From: Thermoplasmata archaeon
GTDB taxonomy: Archaea > Thermoplasmatota > Thermoplasmata > Lutacidiplasmatales > UBA184
Length of the DNA: 64,000 bases
Direction of reading: 5' to 3'
Assembly: GCA_021802125.1 (NCBI GenBank)
Contig: JAKAAX010000011.1
Span: 1-64,000 of the forward strand
Shown in pieces: positions 54,201-61,650 of the stretch (positions are counted from its first letter, which is position 1; each line of letters opens with the position of its first letter). The notes beneath the pieces were generated by a model. The model was not told the origin of the DNA. It saw nothing but the letters and a program-made list of their open reading frames with translations, and did not search any database. The translations under genes were made by a program, and so were the position numbers.

Positions 54201-55341
54201 CGTTGTCGTAGGACGGGTCGCACATCTCGTCGAGCCCGATGGTGGTGCCCGCCCCCGAGCTCCCGTGCGTGAGCAGCCCGGTCTCGGCGTAGAACTTCTG
54301 CATCCACTGGCTGGACATCGAGGGGATGACCGTCGCGTTGTACGTCCCGGAGTTCCCGGCCGAGTCCGCGAAGTTGACCACGATCTGCCAGGAGGGCACC
54401 GGCCAGAACTGGTTCGCGGGAGCGATGTACTCGTGCGTCACCGTGTCCGAAGCGCAGTTCGGGTCGTTCGTGGAGGAGTTCGACGCCCCGTCCCCGAAGG
54501 TCCACGACCAGGTGCACGGCCCGGTCGGGGTGCCGCCCCCGGTCACCGTGGCGGTGATCGAGACGTTCATCCCGACGGGGGGAGCGAACAGCGGCTGGAC
54601 GCCCCCGTAGAGGGAGAAGAAGGTGCTCGAGAAGGCGAGCGTGATCGTGGCGCGCGGGGAGCTCGGCGCCTGCGCAGCCGCCCTCCTCGCGTCCTGGAGG
54701 TGGGAGGGGGAGAGGATCGAGGGAAGGACGAAGTCCGGGTGCGGGCTCCCGAAGTTGTTGAGCCCGGCCACCGAGCCCACGACCGAGGCGATCGTGGAGG
54801 GGAGCGTCGGTTCGACCGACGGGGCCCACGCGTGCCTGCCGTCCGCGGTGGTGTAGGAGAGCAACGTGGTCCGGAACGCGAGGTCAGCCGCTCCGACGGT
54901 CCCGGTGAGCTCGTAGCTGCCCGGTCCGCTCGGGGTCCAGGAGAACCCGTAGCTCTGGAAGTACCGCTGGACGGCGCCGACCTGGGCGGGGGACGGGTCG
55001 AAGAGGGAGTGGTACTGCTGGGGAGATAGGTAGTGGTGGTAGGCGGGGGAACCGGGGGTCTGCTGCTCCTGGATCAGCTGGTCAACCTGAGAGGAAGAGG
55101 TGGGCTGGAGGACGATGCCGAGGCCGATGAACTGCGAGCTCTCCACGGCACCGAGCGGAGCTCCGGCCCCGACCGCGGCCAGCGGCACCGTCAACGGAGC
55201 TCGTGCGAGGGAGGGGGCGGGGAGCGGCGCGTTGGAGGCGGGGGAACCGGAGGCCGCCAGGCTCCCGCCCGGGACCGCCAGCGCCAGGACGATGAGGCAT
55301 AGGGCGAGCCACCCCACGGACGTCGCCCGTGGACCACGCAT
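51241..55341 (-). CDS. large S53 (sedolisin/kumamolisin-type) cell-surface protease
   Basis: A 1366-residue exported serine-carboxyl protease. After the signal peptide (SVGWLALCLIVLALAVPGG) comes a pro-kumamolisin activation domain (about 45-215, with TPGSPAYHHYLSPQQY), then the catalytic domain with Glu430 and Asp434 (GETLLDMEW), Asp520 (STGDCGA) and Ser642 (GGTSLASP). An extra PKD-like insert is seen near 265-335. Downstream are carboxypeptidase-regulatory-like modules (GGVLAGALVTSGSASATTDP) and an anchor helix (about 1240-1260) with a Pro-rich tail. S53 enzymes work at acid pH. ATG 55341 fits the TATA box (26 bases); ATG 55347 is an alternative. Confidence 0.9.
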   Translation of the reverse strand: MRGPRATSVGWLALCLIVLALAVPGGSLAASGSPASNAPLPAPSLARAPLTVPLAAVGAGAPLGAVESSQFIGLGIVLQPTSSSQVDQLIQEQQTPGSPAYHHYLSPQQYHSLFDPSPAQVGAVQRYFQSYGFSWTPSGPGSYELTGTVGAADLAFRTTLLSYTTADGRHAWAPSVEPTLPSTIASVVGSVAGLNNFGSPHPDFVLPSILSPSHLQDARRAAAQAPSSPRATITLAFSSTFFSLYGGVQPLFAPPVGMNVSITATVTGGGTPTGPCTWSWTFGDGASNSSTNDPNCASDTVTHEYIAPANQFWPVPSWQIVVNFADSAGNSGTYNATVIPSMSSQWMQKFYAETGLLTHGSSGAGTTIGLDEMCDPSYDNGTSLYTTAVNVFSAVMGLPALTVNYVGDPSVVGSPTSCYPQWGISGWAGETLLDMEWAHAMAPNATLEVYFGVDGPNLPWENYMDIDGGDVLWANNLGDSVFLASNSWGIDESTGAYSLFHQTWAQAAAEGLSLFASTGDCGATDGTAGLNVSWPASDPYGVAVGGTILHMNNEGQFLGEYVWNGTYSTATCQNNEGTGGGWSKVFTQPSYQSGMPGNDKGYTPPPVWTIKNPRGLPDISADAATWADVYFSSEWVPTGGTSLASPMWAAMADLMLDSIGYGQRPAGLLNYHIYAVGTTNVTYERDFHDIFAGSNCNLAAGCSLTYSAYSLWDPASGWGSPDVYNLTQNWNNTFPPWYQVSGYVLSSTGGVLAGALVTSGSASATTDPTGHYLLYAPKGSLTLTATATGYATGTRGVVVNSTDLADQNITLYPGPTYYVSGTVLTEVGAPVTNGMVVASQGGAAIASAGTNGLGKFVLWAPAGSYTLTASAPYLNSSSTTLNVNGNVMNLIFHLTYPRHTVEGIVLSYVGHVPVWGASVLGATFQAGSAVYSSGNTTNVGQFFLHLPIGSGSISVSDYPYLPNTSALQVWQQGTYGITIFLYPDGARTTQVDLALKVLDPVRTPQGLPTLATGNSLTIEIWANNSLTHLPQLGIYLFFSDQYLGRFSSVNVSVGLGGPGNAPAGFAEVNYTAPWLASAVSDELVVEVGNPGWSGSALTTLYLTPNFATTCAASGCTYTVWGVVVSTSGARLPGAQVTIQEGLKCGSPTVATGTSNSNGIYSEQLSNNTYSQPYYYAFASLSGYSNPNPGTCTQFVVNGTPEEVDLVLQPNAPPLTPAEQNAYKSYRNLFSVDGWAIIPLLALAMILITAAAWRLVHKDEDEKEEKGSQPPQAPPEQQIFPGAGGSPQALPPGPPGGPQTPAPVSEAPPPETPWEITPAPAPPPPDTGSPPLPGSMDDVPPSPESSPADYGGDSGGDTGGAPPPPLP

Positions 55342-55362
55342 TGGCATGGCAACCTGATGGGT

Positions 55363-55370
55363 GTATTTGA
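55363..55370 (-). promoter_or_regulatory. TATA box of the S53 protease gene
   Basis: The minus strand reads TCAAATAC, centred 26 bases before ATG 55341, so the message is leaderless. The stretch 55371-55567 beyond it has no gene. Confidence 0.55.
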
Positions 55371-55567
55371 ACGCTATGCCACGTTGTCGAGAGTGACCGC
55401 CGACAGGGGCCGGACGGCGGGCGGCCGGGCCCGGTTGGGCGACGGGGAGGGCACCCCCGTCGTGCTGGGGAGGGGGTGCCGCGCGGTTCATGGGGCCCGG
55501 CTTGGACCCCTGGCCAGCGAGTCATGGGTAGAGGCGTTGGGCGAGGCGGCCGGGAGCCGGGGCGCCC

Positions 55568-56377
55568 TCATGGCAGCGCGTCGAACCGCGGAGGGCGCTT
55601 TCCGACGAAGGCCCGGATCCCCTCGGCGAGCTCCTTGCCCCGGGCGGCCTCGACCATGCCCCTCCGTTCCAGGGCGAGCTGCGTCTCCAGGGTCCCTCCA
55701 TAGGATGTGACCAGCAGCCTCTTCGTCCAGCCGAAGGAGTTCAGGGGGTACTTGGAGAGCTCCAGGGCCCGCTCCTTCCCGCGGGCCAGGAGACGGTCCG
55801 CCGGCACGACCTCGTGGACGAGGCCCATCTCGCGGGCACGCTCGGCCTTGACCTTCCCGGGTCCGAAGAGGAGCTCCTGGGCCCCGCCGATCCCGAGGTA
55901 GTGGGGCAGGAGGTAGGTGAGCCCACCGTCCGGGATGCCGCCCAGCTGCAGGAAGGCGGTGACGAGGGTGGCCTCGGGGACCGCGATGCGCCAGTCGCAG
56001 GCGAGCGCGAGAGAGAGGCCACCGCCGGCCGCGACGCCCGGGAGGGCGGCGACCACGGGCTTCGCCATCTCGACGATCTCCCGCACGCAGCGCTCCTGCT
56101 CTCCGACGAGGTCGTGGAACGCCGTGGGAAGGTCGCCCCGGTCGAGCCACTCGTGCATCACGGCCACGTCGCCGCCCGCGGAGAAGGCCTTGCCGCTGCC
56201 CGTGAGAAGCACCGCGCGGACCTTGGGGTCCTGCGCGAGGTCACCGAGGGTGCGCCGGAGGTTCCGGAGCTCCTCCGCACCGAAGGCGTTCAGCCGCTCG
56301 GGGCGGTTGAACGTCACGACCGCCAAAGGACCATCTCGCTCGAGGCGCAGGGAGGAGCCGACCTGTTCCGTCTGCAT
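55568..56377 (-). CDS. enoyl-CoA hydratase/isomerase family protein (PaaG-like)
   Basis: A 269-residue crotonase-fold enzyme acting on acyl-CoA. The oxyanion-hole segments are GKAFSAGGDVAVMH (about 61-74) and GVAAGGGLSLALACDWRIA (about 112-130). The two Glu residues of classical hydratases are not present: GGGLSLA replaces GGGxELA, and the second reads FLQLGGIPDGG. The Asp in PDGG instead matches the catalytic Asp of PaaG-type isomerases, so double-bond isomerisation is more likely than hydration. The C-terminus is standard for the family. It is a stand-alone gene between two surface-protein genes; pathway partners are not in the window. Confidence 0.85.
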   Translation of the reverse strand: MQTEQVGSSLRLERDGPLAVVTFNRPERLNAFGAEELRNLRRTLGDLAQDPKVRAVLLTGSGKAFSAGGDVAVMHEWLDRGDLPTAFHDLVGEQERCVREIVEMAKPVVAALPGVAAGGGLSLALACDWRIAVPEATLVTAFLQLGGIPDGGLTYLLPHYLGIGGAQELLFGPGKVKAERAREMGLVHEVVPADRLLARGKERALELSKYPLNSFGWTKRLLVTSYGGTLETQLALERRGMVEAARGKELAEGIRAFVGKRPPRFDALP

Positions 56378-56457
56378 GGGGCACGCTCGCGCGCCCGACC
56401 CTGCCCTTCACCATAGCCCTTGTGGGGAACGGGTTCCTCCGTCCGTTCACCGACGAG

Positions 56458-56463
56458 GTTAAT
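56458..56463 (+). promoter_or_regulatory. TATA-like box of the kelch/PKD gene
   Basis: GTTAAT is centred about 29 bases before ATG 56490. The gene also has GAGAGGGG a few bases before the ATG. Confidence 0.4.
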
Positions 56464-56489
56464 CAGGCAGGGCACGCCTCGAGAGGGGA

Positions 56490-59111
56490 ATGATGAGGGT
56501 CCGGGTCGAGCCCCGCGTATCCCTCCCGCTCGTGGCGTTCCCCGTCCTGGCCTTGCTTCTCCTCCTGCTCTCGCTCCTGGCCCCGACCGCGGTGACCTAC
56601 GCCACCCTCCAGCCCCGACCGGTCGCGGCCCCCGGCCTCACCGCGACCCGGCTCGCGGTCGAGCGGACGATGCGAGGGCTGCTCCCCGCCGCCTCCTCCG
56701 CCGTCCCTCCCGTCGCCTGGCAGGACGTCTCCTCGACCGTGGGGACCCCTCCGAGCGCCCGGGTCGGCGCGGCGATGACGTACGATGCCGCCGACGGATA
56801 CGTGCTCCTCTTTGGGGGAGAGGACCCGGGCGGGACGCTGTTCCACGACGACACGTGGAAGTTCTCCGGCGGGGTCTGGACCAACATCACCGCGTCCGCC
56901 GGCACCCCTCCCCCCGCGCGCGTCTCGGCGTCGATGACCTACGACGCGGCCGATGGGTACGTCGTCATGTTCGGCGGGCTCGCGGTCACCGGAGGCGGGT
57001 ACTGGCTCGAGGACTACCCGGACACCTGGAAGTTCTCCGGCGGGGTCTGGACCAACATCACCGCCACGGCGGGCACCGCCCCCTCCGGCCGCTTCTCGAT
57101 GGGGCTCGCCTACGACTGGGGAGACCACGAGGTCGTGGGCTTCGGCGGAGAGGACGCCGCCATCAACGGGCTCATCGGGACGGTCACGATGTACGGCGGC
57201 ACCTGGGCCTTCTCCGGAGGGACCTGGCGCTCCCTCTCGGGAAGCGTGAGCACGCCTCCGAGCTCGCGCGCCGGCCCCAACATGGCCTACGATCCGGCCG
57301 ACGGCTACCTCCTCCTCTACGGAGGGATCTGGGAGACGCTCTCCGGCACGACCCTCTCGGGCCGCGAGATGGCCGACACCTGGTCCTTTGCCGGGGGCAC
57401 CTGGAGCAATCTCACCTCTTCCGTCACCGGTTCCCCGGGGGAGCTCGCCCTCTCGGGGTTCTCCTACGACACCAACGCACGCACGGTGATCATGTTCGGA
57501 GGCTGCACTCCTCCGATCAGCCAGACCTGCCCCGTGTCGAACTCCACCTGGTCCTACGTCGCCCGTACCTGGACGAACGTCACGCCGTGGATCACCCAGG
57601 CCCCAGCCCCCAGGGCCTCCATGTCCATGACGAACGACTCCGCCGACGGCTACCTGCTGCTCTTCGCGGGGAGCTGCGGGTCGGGGTGCGCGACGAGCGA
57701 CACGTGGACGGAGAACGACCACGGGTCGAACGTGTACCCTCTGACCTTCCTGGCCTCCCCCTCGAGCTGCGGCCCCGTGGTCTTCGACGGCACCCCGTGG
57801 GCCGCCGGCTCCTCCGGCAGCTTCACCGCCGGACCGGGCACGCTGTCGGTCGCTCCATGCAGCGGACACCGCTTCGCGGGCTGGAACGTCTCCGGTGGCC
57901 TGGGGGTCGCCTCCCTATCCACCGCCTCCACCACCACGGACCTCTGGGGCTCGGCCTCGGTCACCGCCTGGTTCGTGCCGACGCTCTCCGTCCAGTCGAG
58001 CGCCTCGAGCTCCACCGTCGGCCTGGGAGCGAGCGACACGCTCACGGCTACCGCCTACGGCGGGCTGGGCCCTTACGCGACCGAGTGGGCCCTGAACGGG
58101 ACGAACACCTCGGTCAAGCTCGACCCGTACACGCTCACCTTCGCCCACGCCGCGACCTACTCGTACACCGCGTGGGCCACCGACGCCCTGGGGTCCGTCG
58201 CGGAGAGCTCCGCCACCACCGTCCGGGTGCTACCCTACACCCCCCCTCCGCTCGTGCTGAACCTCTCCCTGACCTCCTACTATGCTCCCACGGGCAGCAC
58301 GCTCACGGGCACCGCGACCGCGACGGGAGGCACGATCCAGACCTACCTCTGGACGGAGAACGGGACGCAGACGGTCCCCCCCTGCTCCACGAGCTCCTGC
58401 GCCTTCCCCTTCCCTCACGGGGGGACGTACGTGGTCGCGGTGACGGTGACCGACTCCCTGGGCCGAAGCGCGAGCTCTTCCACGAACATCACGATCTGGA
58501 CCCGCTTCGCCTCCGGTCCTCCGCCGCCGCTCACGGCGGTGCTGGTGGCGAACACGACCACCTTGTTCGTCGGGGAGCCCATGACGCTCAACGTCACCCC
58601 GTCGGGCGGGATCCCGCCCTACCACGGGTACGTGCTCTGGGTCAACGGCACCGGGAACTCCTCCCCGGTGTCGACACGACAGTTCCAGTACTCCTTCACC
58701 GGGGCCGCGATCTACCAGGTCCAGCTCTGGGTCTACGATAGCGCGGGGAACGTCGCCGCCAGCAACATGCTCACGGTCACGGTGAAGCCGGTGCCCCAGT
58801 CCACCTCGGGAGGGACGGGCGCTTTGGGGTTCACCCTCTTCGGCCTGCCGGGGATCCTCGTCCTCGCGCTCATCGTGGGGCTGGTGGTGGTCGTGGTGGC
58901 CGTGGTCGTATTGGTGCGTCGACCGAAGCGACCCACCCCCGAGGAAGATGCCGCGGCGACAGCGCCCTATCCCTACGGGTATGCGGGAGGGGGCGGCGTG
59001 GACCCCGCGTATGGCGGCGGCGGTGCCTATCCCTACGGCCAAGGCGGGGGCCCTTACGATGTCCCCGCAGGGCCCCCGCAAGGATCGGGGCCCTACGCCA
59101 GAGGAAGGTGA
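56490..59111 (+). CDS. kelch-like propeller and PKD surface protein with C-terminal anchor
   Basis: An 873-residue exported protein. The signal peptide (LVAFPVLALLLLLLSLLAP) is followed by about six kelch-like repeats at 75-410, each with a pattern such as AMTYDAADGYVLLFGGEDPG then DTWKFSGGVWTNIT, giving one beta-propeller. Two PKD-type domains follow (about 490-580 and 585-760; TVTDSLGRSASSSTN). A membrane helix near 777-805 (GLPGILVLALIVGLVVVVV) leads to a Gly/Tyr/Pro-rich tail (GGGAYPYGQGGGPYD). Propellers of this type often bind sugars or proteins outside the cell; here it could be a glycan- or partner-binding surface protein. No catalytic motif seen. Confidence 0.8.
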   Translation: MMRVRVEPRVSLPLVAFPVLALLLLLLSLLAPTAVTYATLQPRPVAAPGLTATRLAVERTMRGLLPAASSAVPPVAWQDVSSTVGTPPSARVGAAMTYDAADGYVLLFGGEDPGGTLFHDDTWKFSGGVWTNITASAGTPPPARVSASMTYDAADGYVVMFGGLAVTGGGYWLEDYPDTWKFSGGVWTNITATAGTAPSGRFSMGLAYDWGDHEVVGFGGEDAAINGLIGTVTMYGGTWAFSGGTWRSLSGSVSTPPSSRAGPNMAYDPADGYLLLYGGIWETLSGTTLSGREMADTWSFAGGTWSNLTSSVTGSPGELALSGFSYDTNARTVIMFGGCTPPISQTCPVSNSTWSYVARTWTNVTPWITQAPAPRASMSMTNDSADGYLLLFAGSCGSGCATSDTWTENDHGSNVYPLTFLASPSSCGPVVFDGTPWAAGSSGSFTAGPGTLSVAPCSGHRFAGWNVSGGLGVASLSTASTTTDLWGSASVTAWFVPTLSVQSSASSSTVGLGASDTLTATAYGGLGPYATEWALNGTNTSVKLDPYTLTFAHAATYSYTAWATDALGSVAESSATTVRVLPYTPPPLVLNLSLTSYYAPTGSTLTGTATATGGTIQTYLWTENGTQTVPPCSTSSCAFPFPHGGTYVVAVTVTDSLGRSASSSTNITIWTRFASGPPPPLTAVLVANTTTLFVGEPMTLNVTPSGGIPPYHGYVLWVNGTGNSSPVSTRQFQYSFTGAAIYQVQLWVYDSAGNVAASNMLTVTVKPVPQSTSGGTGALGFTLFGLPGILVLALIVGLVVVVVAVVVLVRRPKRPTPEEDAAATAPYPYGYAGGGGVDPAYGGGGAYPYGQGGGPYDVPAGPPQGSGPYARGR

Positions 59112-59149
59112 GGGCCGAGGGACGGCGCCCCCCGGGCGCCCGTTCGCGA

Positions 59150-61456
59150 TCAGTACTGCCGTTCGATGACGTACCAGCTGAACGCCCGCAGCATCATCTT
59201 CGCGATGCTGTCCGGCAGCATCGGCTGCACCGCGGCCCAACTGTCCTCGATGAGGTCCTTGGCCTGCGTCAGGCAGTCGTCGAGCGCGTGCACCCTCTCT
59301 AGGGAGTCGATCATGCCGCGGAGCACCCGCGCATCCTTCGTGTGCTCACGGAGCAGGTGAACGAAGGCGGTGCGCGCGTCCGGGTCCATCCGTGGCAACG
59401 CCTTCGCCACGGGCAGGGTCGCCTTCCCTTCGGACAGGTCCTCGCCCAGGTTCTTGAGCTTCCCTTCGAAACCCCGGAGGTTCAGGACGTCGTCGACGAT
59501 CTGGAAGGCGATCCCCAGGTTCTCGAAGAAGTGGGCCAGCCCATCCTCCTGGGCCCGGGACCCCTTGCCCGCGACGACCCCCATCCGCGCGAGTCCCGCG
59601 ACCGGGGCACCCGTCTTCAGCCGATGGACCCCGAGGATGTGGGCCTCCAGCCGGCGTCCGTCCCCGGTCCGCACGACCTCGTCAACGAGGTCGTCGCATC
59701 CCGCGATGTCCAGGGCCTGGCCCGCGTGAGCCGCCCGCATCCCTTCGAAGTAGAGGTCGTAGACCCGGAGCTTCTCGTCGGAGGTGGGCTCCATCCGCTC
59801 GCTGTCGCTGCCCAGCCCCTGGCCCATGAAGTAGGCCGCGCTCGCGCTGTTGATCGCGATGGCCTCCCCGTAGATCACGTGGGCCGCGGGGCCCCCGCGT
59901 CGTACGGTGGAGCGGTCCTCCACGTCGTCGACGATCAGGGAACCGGTGTGGAGGATCTCGAGCAGCCCCAGCCATCGGGCGGCGCGACGGGAGTCGCCGC
60001 CGACGACGTCGCAGCAGGCCAGAGCGGCGTAGGAGCGCCAGGCCTTCCCGCCCCGCTTCGCGATCTCGCGCACCGGGTCGAAGACGTGGCGGGAGAGACG
60101 GTCGTACTCGAGACCGTCCAGCATGTGAGGGTGATCTCGGCTCGCGAAGAGCTCCAGCGCCTGCTCCTTGGTGGGGCGCTCGGGGAGCAGGTCGTAGACG
60201 GAGCGGCGCACCACGCGTCCCACGGCGTTGAAGAAATCCGGGAGCGTTTCGGTCGTCGAGTACCCGCTGTGCTCGAAGTAGCACATGCCCTCGACCGGAA
60301 GGCCGCCGACGCGGCCCTTGACGGTGGCCTGCCCCTCCCAGAAGGAGGGTTTGGACATCAGGGTCACGAACTCCTGGTCCTCGAAGGTCGCCCAGAGCTC
60401 GATGTCGATGCCCAGGCCCGGGACCTTCAGGAACCCCTCGGCGGGATACCGCTCGAAGGAGCGGACGCTCTGCCACCACCGGGTGACCCCCTCGGAGACC
60501 CCGGGGGAGCGCGAGGTGGTGCCGTCCTTCTCGACGAGCACGGCCATGCTGTCCAGCACGCGGCGGGAGGAGAGCTCTTCGAGGACGGCGGCGGTGATCT
60601 CCCGCCCGTCCTTCAGCTGGACGGCGAACCAGTTCCAGGCCGTGTCCCGGGCCGCCGGCCGGTAGCGCTTCTTGTCCTCGCGCTGACCCCCGAACTCGTG
60701 GTCGTACCAACCCTCACCGGTCACCTTCTGGGACTTGCCATCGAGGGTGACCTCACCCTCCACCGCGTGTCGGGGAATGAAGTAGTAGAACATGTCGTCC
60801 CCCTCGGGACCGTAGACGACCCCGTCGTGGCCGTGCCGGACGGGGGCTTTGAGGGGCCGGAACCGAAGGTCGCAGGCCGCCTTCTCTCCCTGGAGATGGA
60901 CGTGGTACGTCCCGTCGCCCTCCTTCCGCAGCGTCGTCCCAGAGTAGTCGAGCTCGAGCCGGTCGAGGGCCACGTTCACCGGTCCGTCGAACCTGCGGTC
61001 GGGCAGCGGGACGCTCCCCCGGACCAGGATCTCCTCGAGCGCACGACGGATACGCGGGTCCCGCACGCCTTCGCCCTTCCGGAGACGGTCCAGTCCCCAC
61101 TCCACCGTGTGGCCCTCGACGCGGGACTCGGAGAGGTAACGCTTGGTCGTCGTGTCGCTGACCGCCCAGGCGAGCAGGTGGCCGTAGACGGGCTTCTCCG
61201 TCTTCTCGTCCTTCTTCAGGATCACGCGAAAGAAGGAGCAGAACAACCCGAGCGGCCGGCCATCCTCCGCCTTCAGGTGGGCGTTGAGGTACCACCACTC
61301 GATGATCGAGGAGGCGTGGGGGAGGTCATGGAAGTCGAGATTGAGGCCCTCCATGGGCCAGTCCGGAGGGTAGGCCACGTCGGTGACCGCGATGCCCCCT
61401 TCGGAGACCGGGGCGGGCACGGGCGCGGGCGAGGCGGTCCCGTTCGCCTCTCGCAT
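59150..61456 (-). CDS. fusion of a CrtC/AttH-like domain with a polyprenyl diphosphate synthase
   Basis: A 768-residue cytosolic protein. Residues 20-400 form a two-part lipocalin-like domain of the CrtC/AttH type: SSIIEWWYLNAHL near residue 50, FYYFIPRHAVEGEVTLDGK and GEGWYDHEFGGQ are its marks. Residues 410-768 are a trans-prenyl synthase fold: GGKAWRSYAAL near 474 in place of GGKRxRP, first Asp motif LIVDDVEDRSTVRRG near 507, second QIVDDVLNLRG near 653, with Asn for the last Asp. Relatives of the front part hydrate or otherwise act on carotenoid-type isoprenoid ends, so a two-step terpenoid enzyme is suggested; this is inference. It ends 38 bases from the kelch gene (convergent). No such fusion is known to me. 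Confidence 0.8.
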   Translation of the reverse strand: MREANGTASPAPVPAPVSEGGIAVTDVAYPPDWPMEGLNLDFHDLPHASSIIEWWYLNAHLKAEDGRPLGLFCSFFRVILKKDEKTEKPVYGHLLAWAVSDTTTKRYLSESRVEGHTVEWGLDRLRKGEGVRDPRIRRALEEILVRGSVPLPDRRFDGPVNVALDRLELDYSGTTLRKEGDGTYHVHLQGEKAACDLRFRPLKAPVRHGHDGVVYGPEGDDMFYYFIPRHAVEGEVTLDGKSQKVTGEGWYDHEFGGQREDKKRYRPAARDTAWNWFAVQLKDGREITAAVLEELSSRRVLDSMAVLVEKDGTTSRSPGVSEGVTRWWQSVRSFERYPAEGFLKVPGLGIDIELWATFEDQEFVTLMSKPSFWEGQATVKGRVGGLPVEGMCYFEHSGYSTTETLPDFFNAVGRVVRRSVYDLLPERPTKEQALELFASRDHPHMLDGLEYDRLSRHVFDPVREIAKRGGKAWRSYAALACCDVVGGDSRRAARWLGLLEILHTGSLIVDDVEDRSTVRRGGPAAHVIYGEAIAINSASAAYFMGQGLGSDSERMEPTSDEKLRVYDLYFEGMRAAHAGQALDIAGCDDLVDEVVRTGDGRRLEAHILGVHRLKTGAPVAGLARMGVVAGKGSRAQEDGLAHFFENLGIAFQIVDDVLNLRGFEGKLKNLGEDLSEGKATLPVAKALPRMDPDARTAFVHLLREHTKDARVLRGMIDSLERVHALDDCLTQAKDLIEDSWAAVQPMLPDSIAKMMLRAFSWYVIERQY

Positions 61457-61622
61457 CAGGCCGCTCCGGCTCGGCGGCTACGGCCATCCGACGTGCGAGA
61501 GAACAAGTGTATCACGGGCCGATACTCAGCACCGACGCGTGCCTATATGTAGAGTCGTCCCGACTGTACACCCGAGCGGCTCGGGAGCGGAGCTCGCGCA
61601 CCCGGTCCTGGTCCCTCCGAAC
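61457..61622. other. divergent intergenic region
   Basis: No gene. It carries the start side of both the prenyl-synthase fusion (minus; a TATA-like GATACACTT at about 61505-61513 on the minus strand) and the glycosyltransferase (plus; TATA at 61623). The plus-strand frame is open from 61507, but lies before that TATA box. Confidence 0.4.
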
Positions 61623-61628
61623 CTTATG
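61623..61628 (+). promoter_or_regulatory. TATA box of the glycosyltransferase gene
   Basis: CTTATG is centred about 26 bases before GTG 61651, placing transcription start on the start codon. Confidence 0.6.
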
Positions 61629-61650
61629 GGGGGCCGACGGGTCTCTGACC

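Noticed and set aside
51574..55029. 1151-codon plus-strand open frame
   Set aside because: Antisense to the S53 protease, whose catalytic motifs are intact; the plus-strand product is low-complexity Arg/Gly/Val/Glu.
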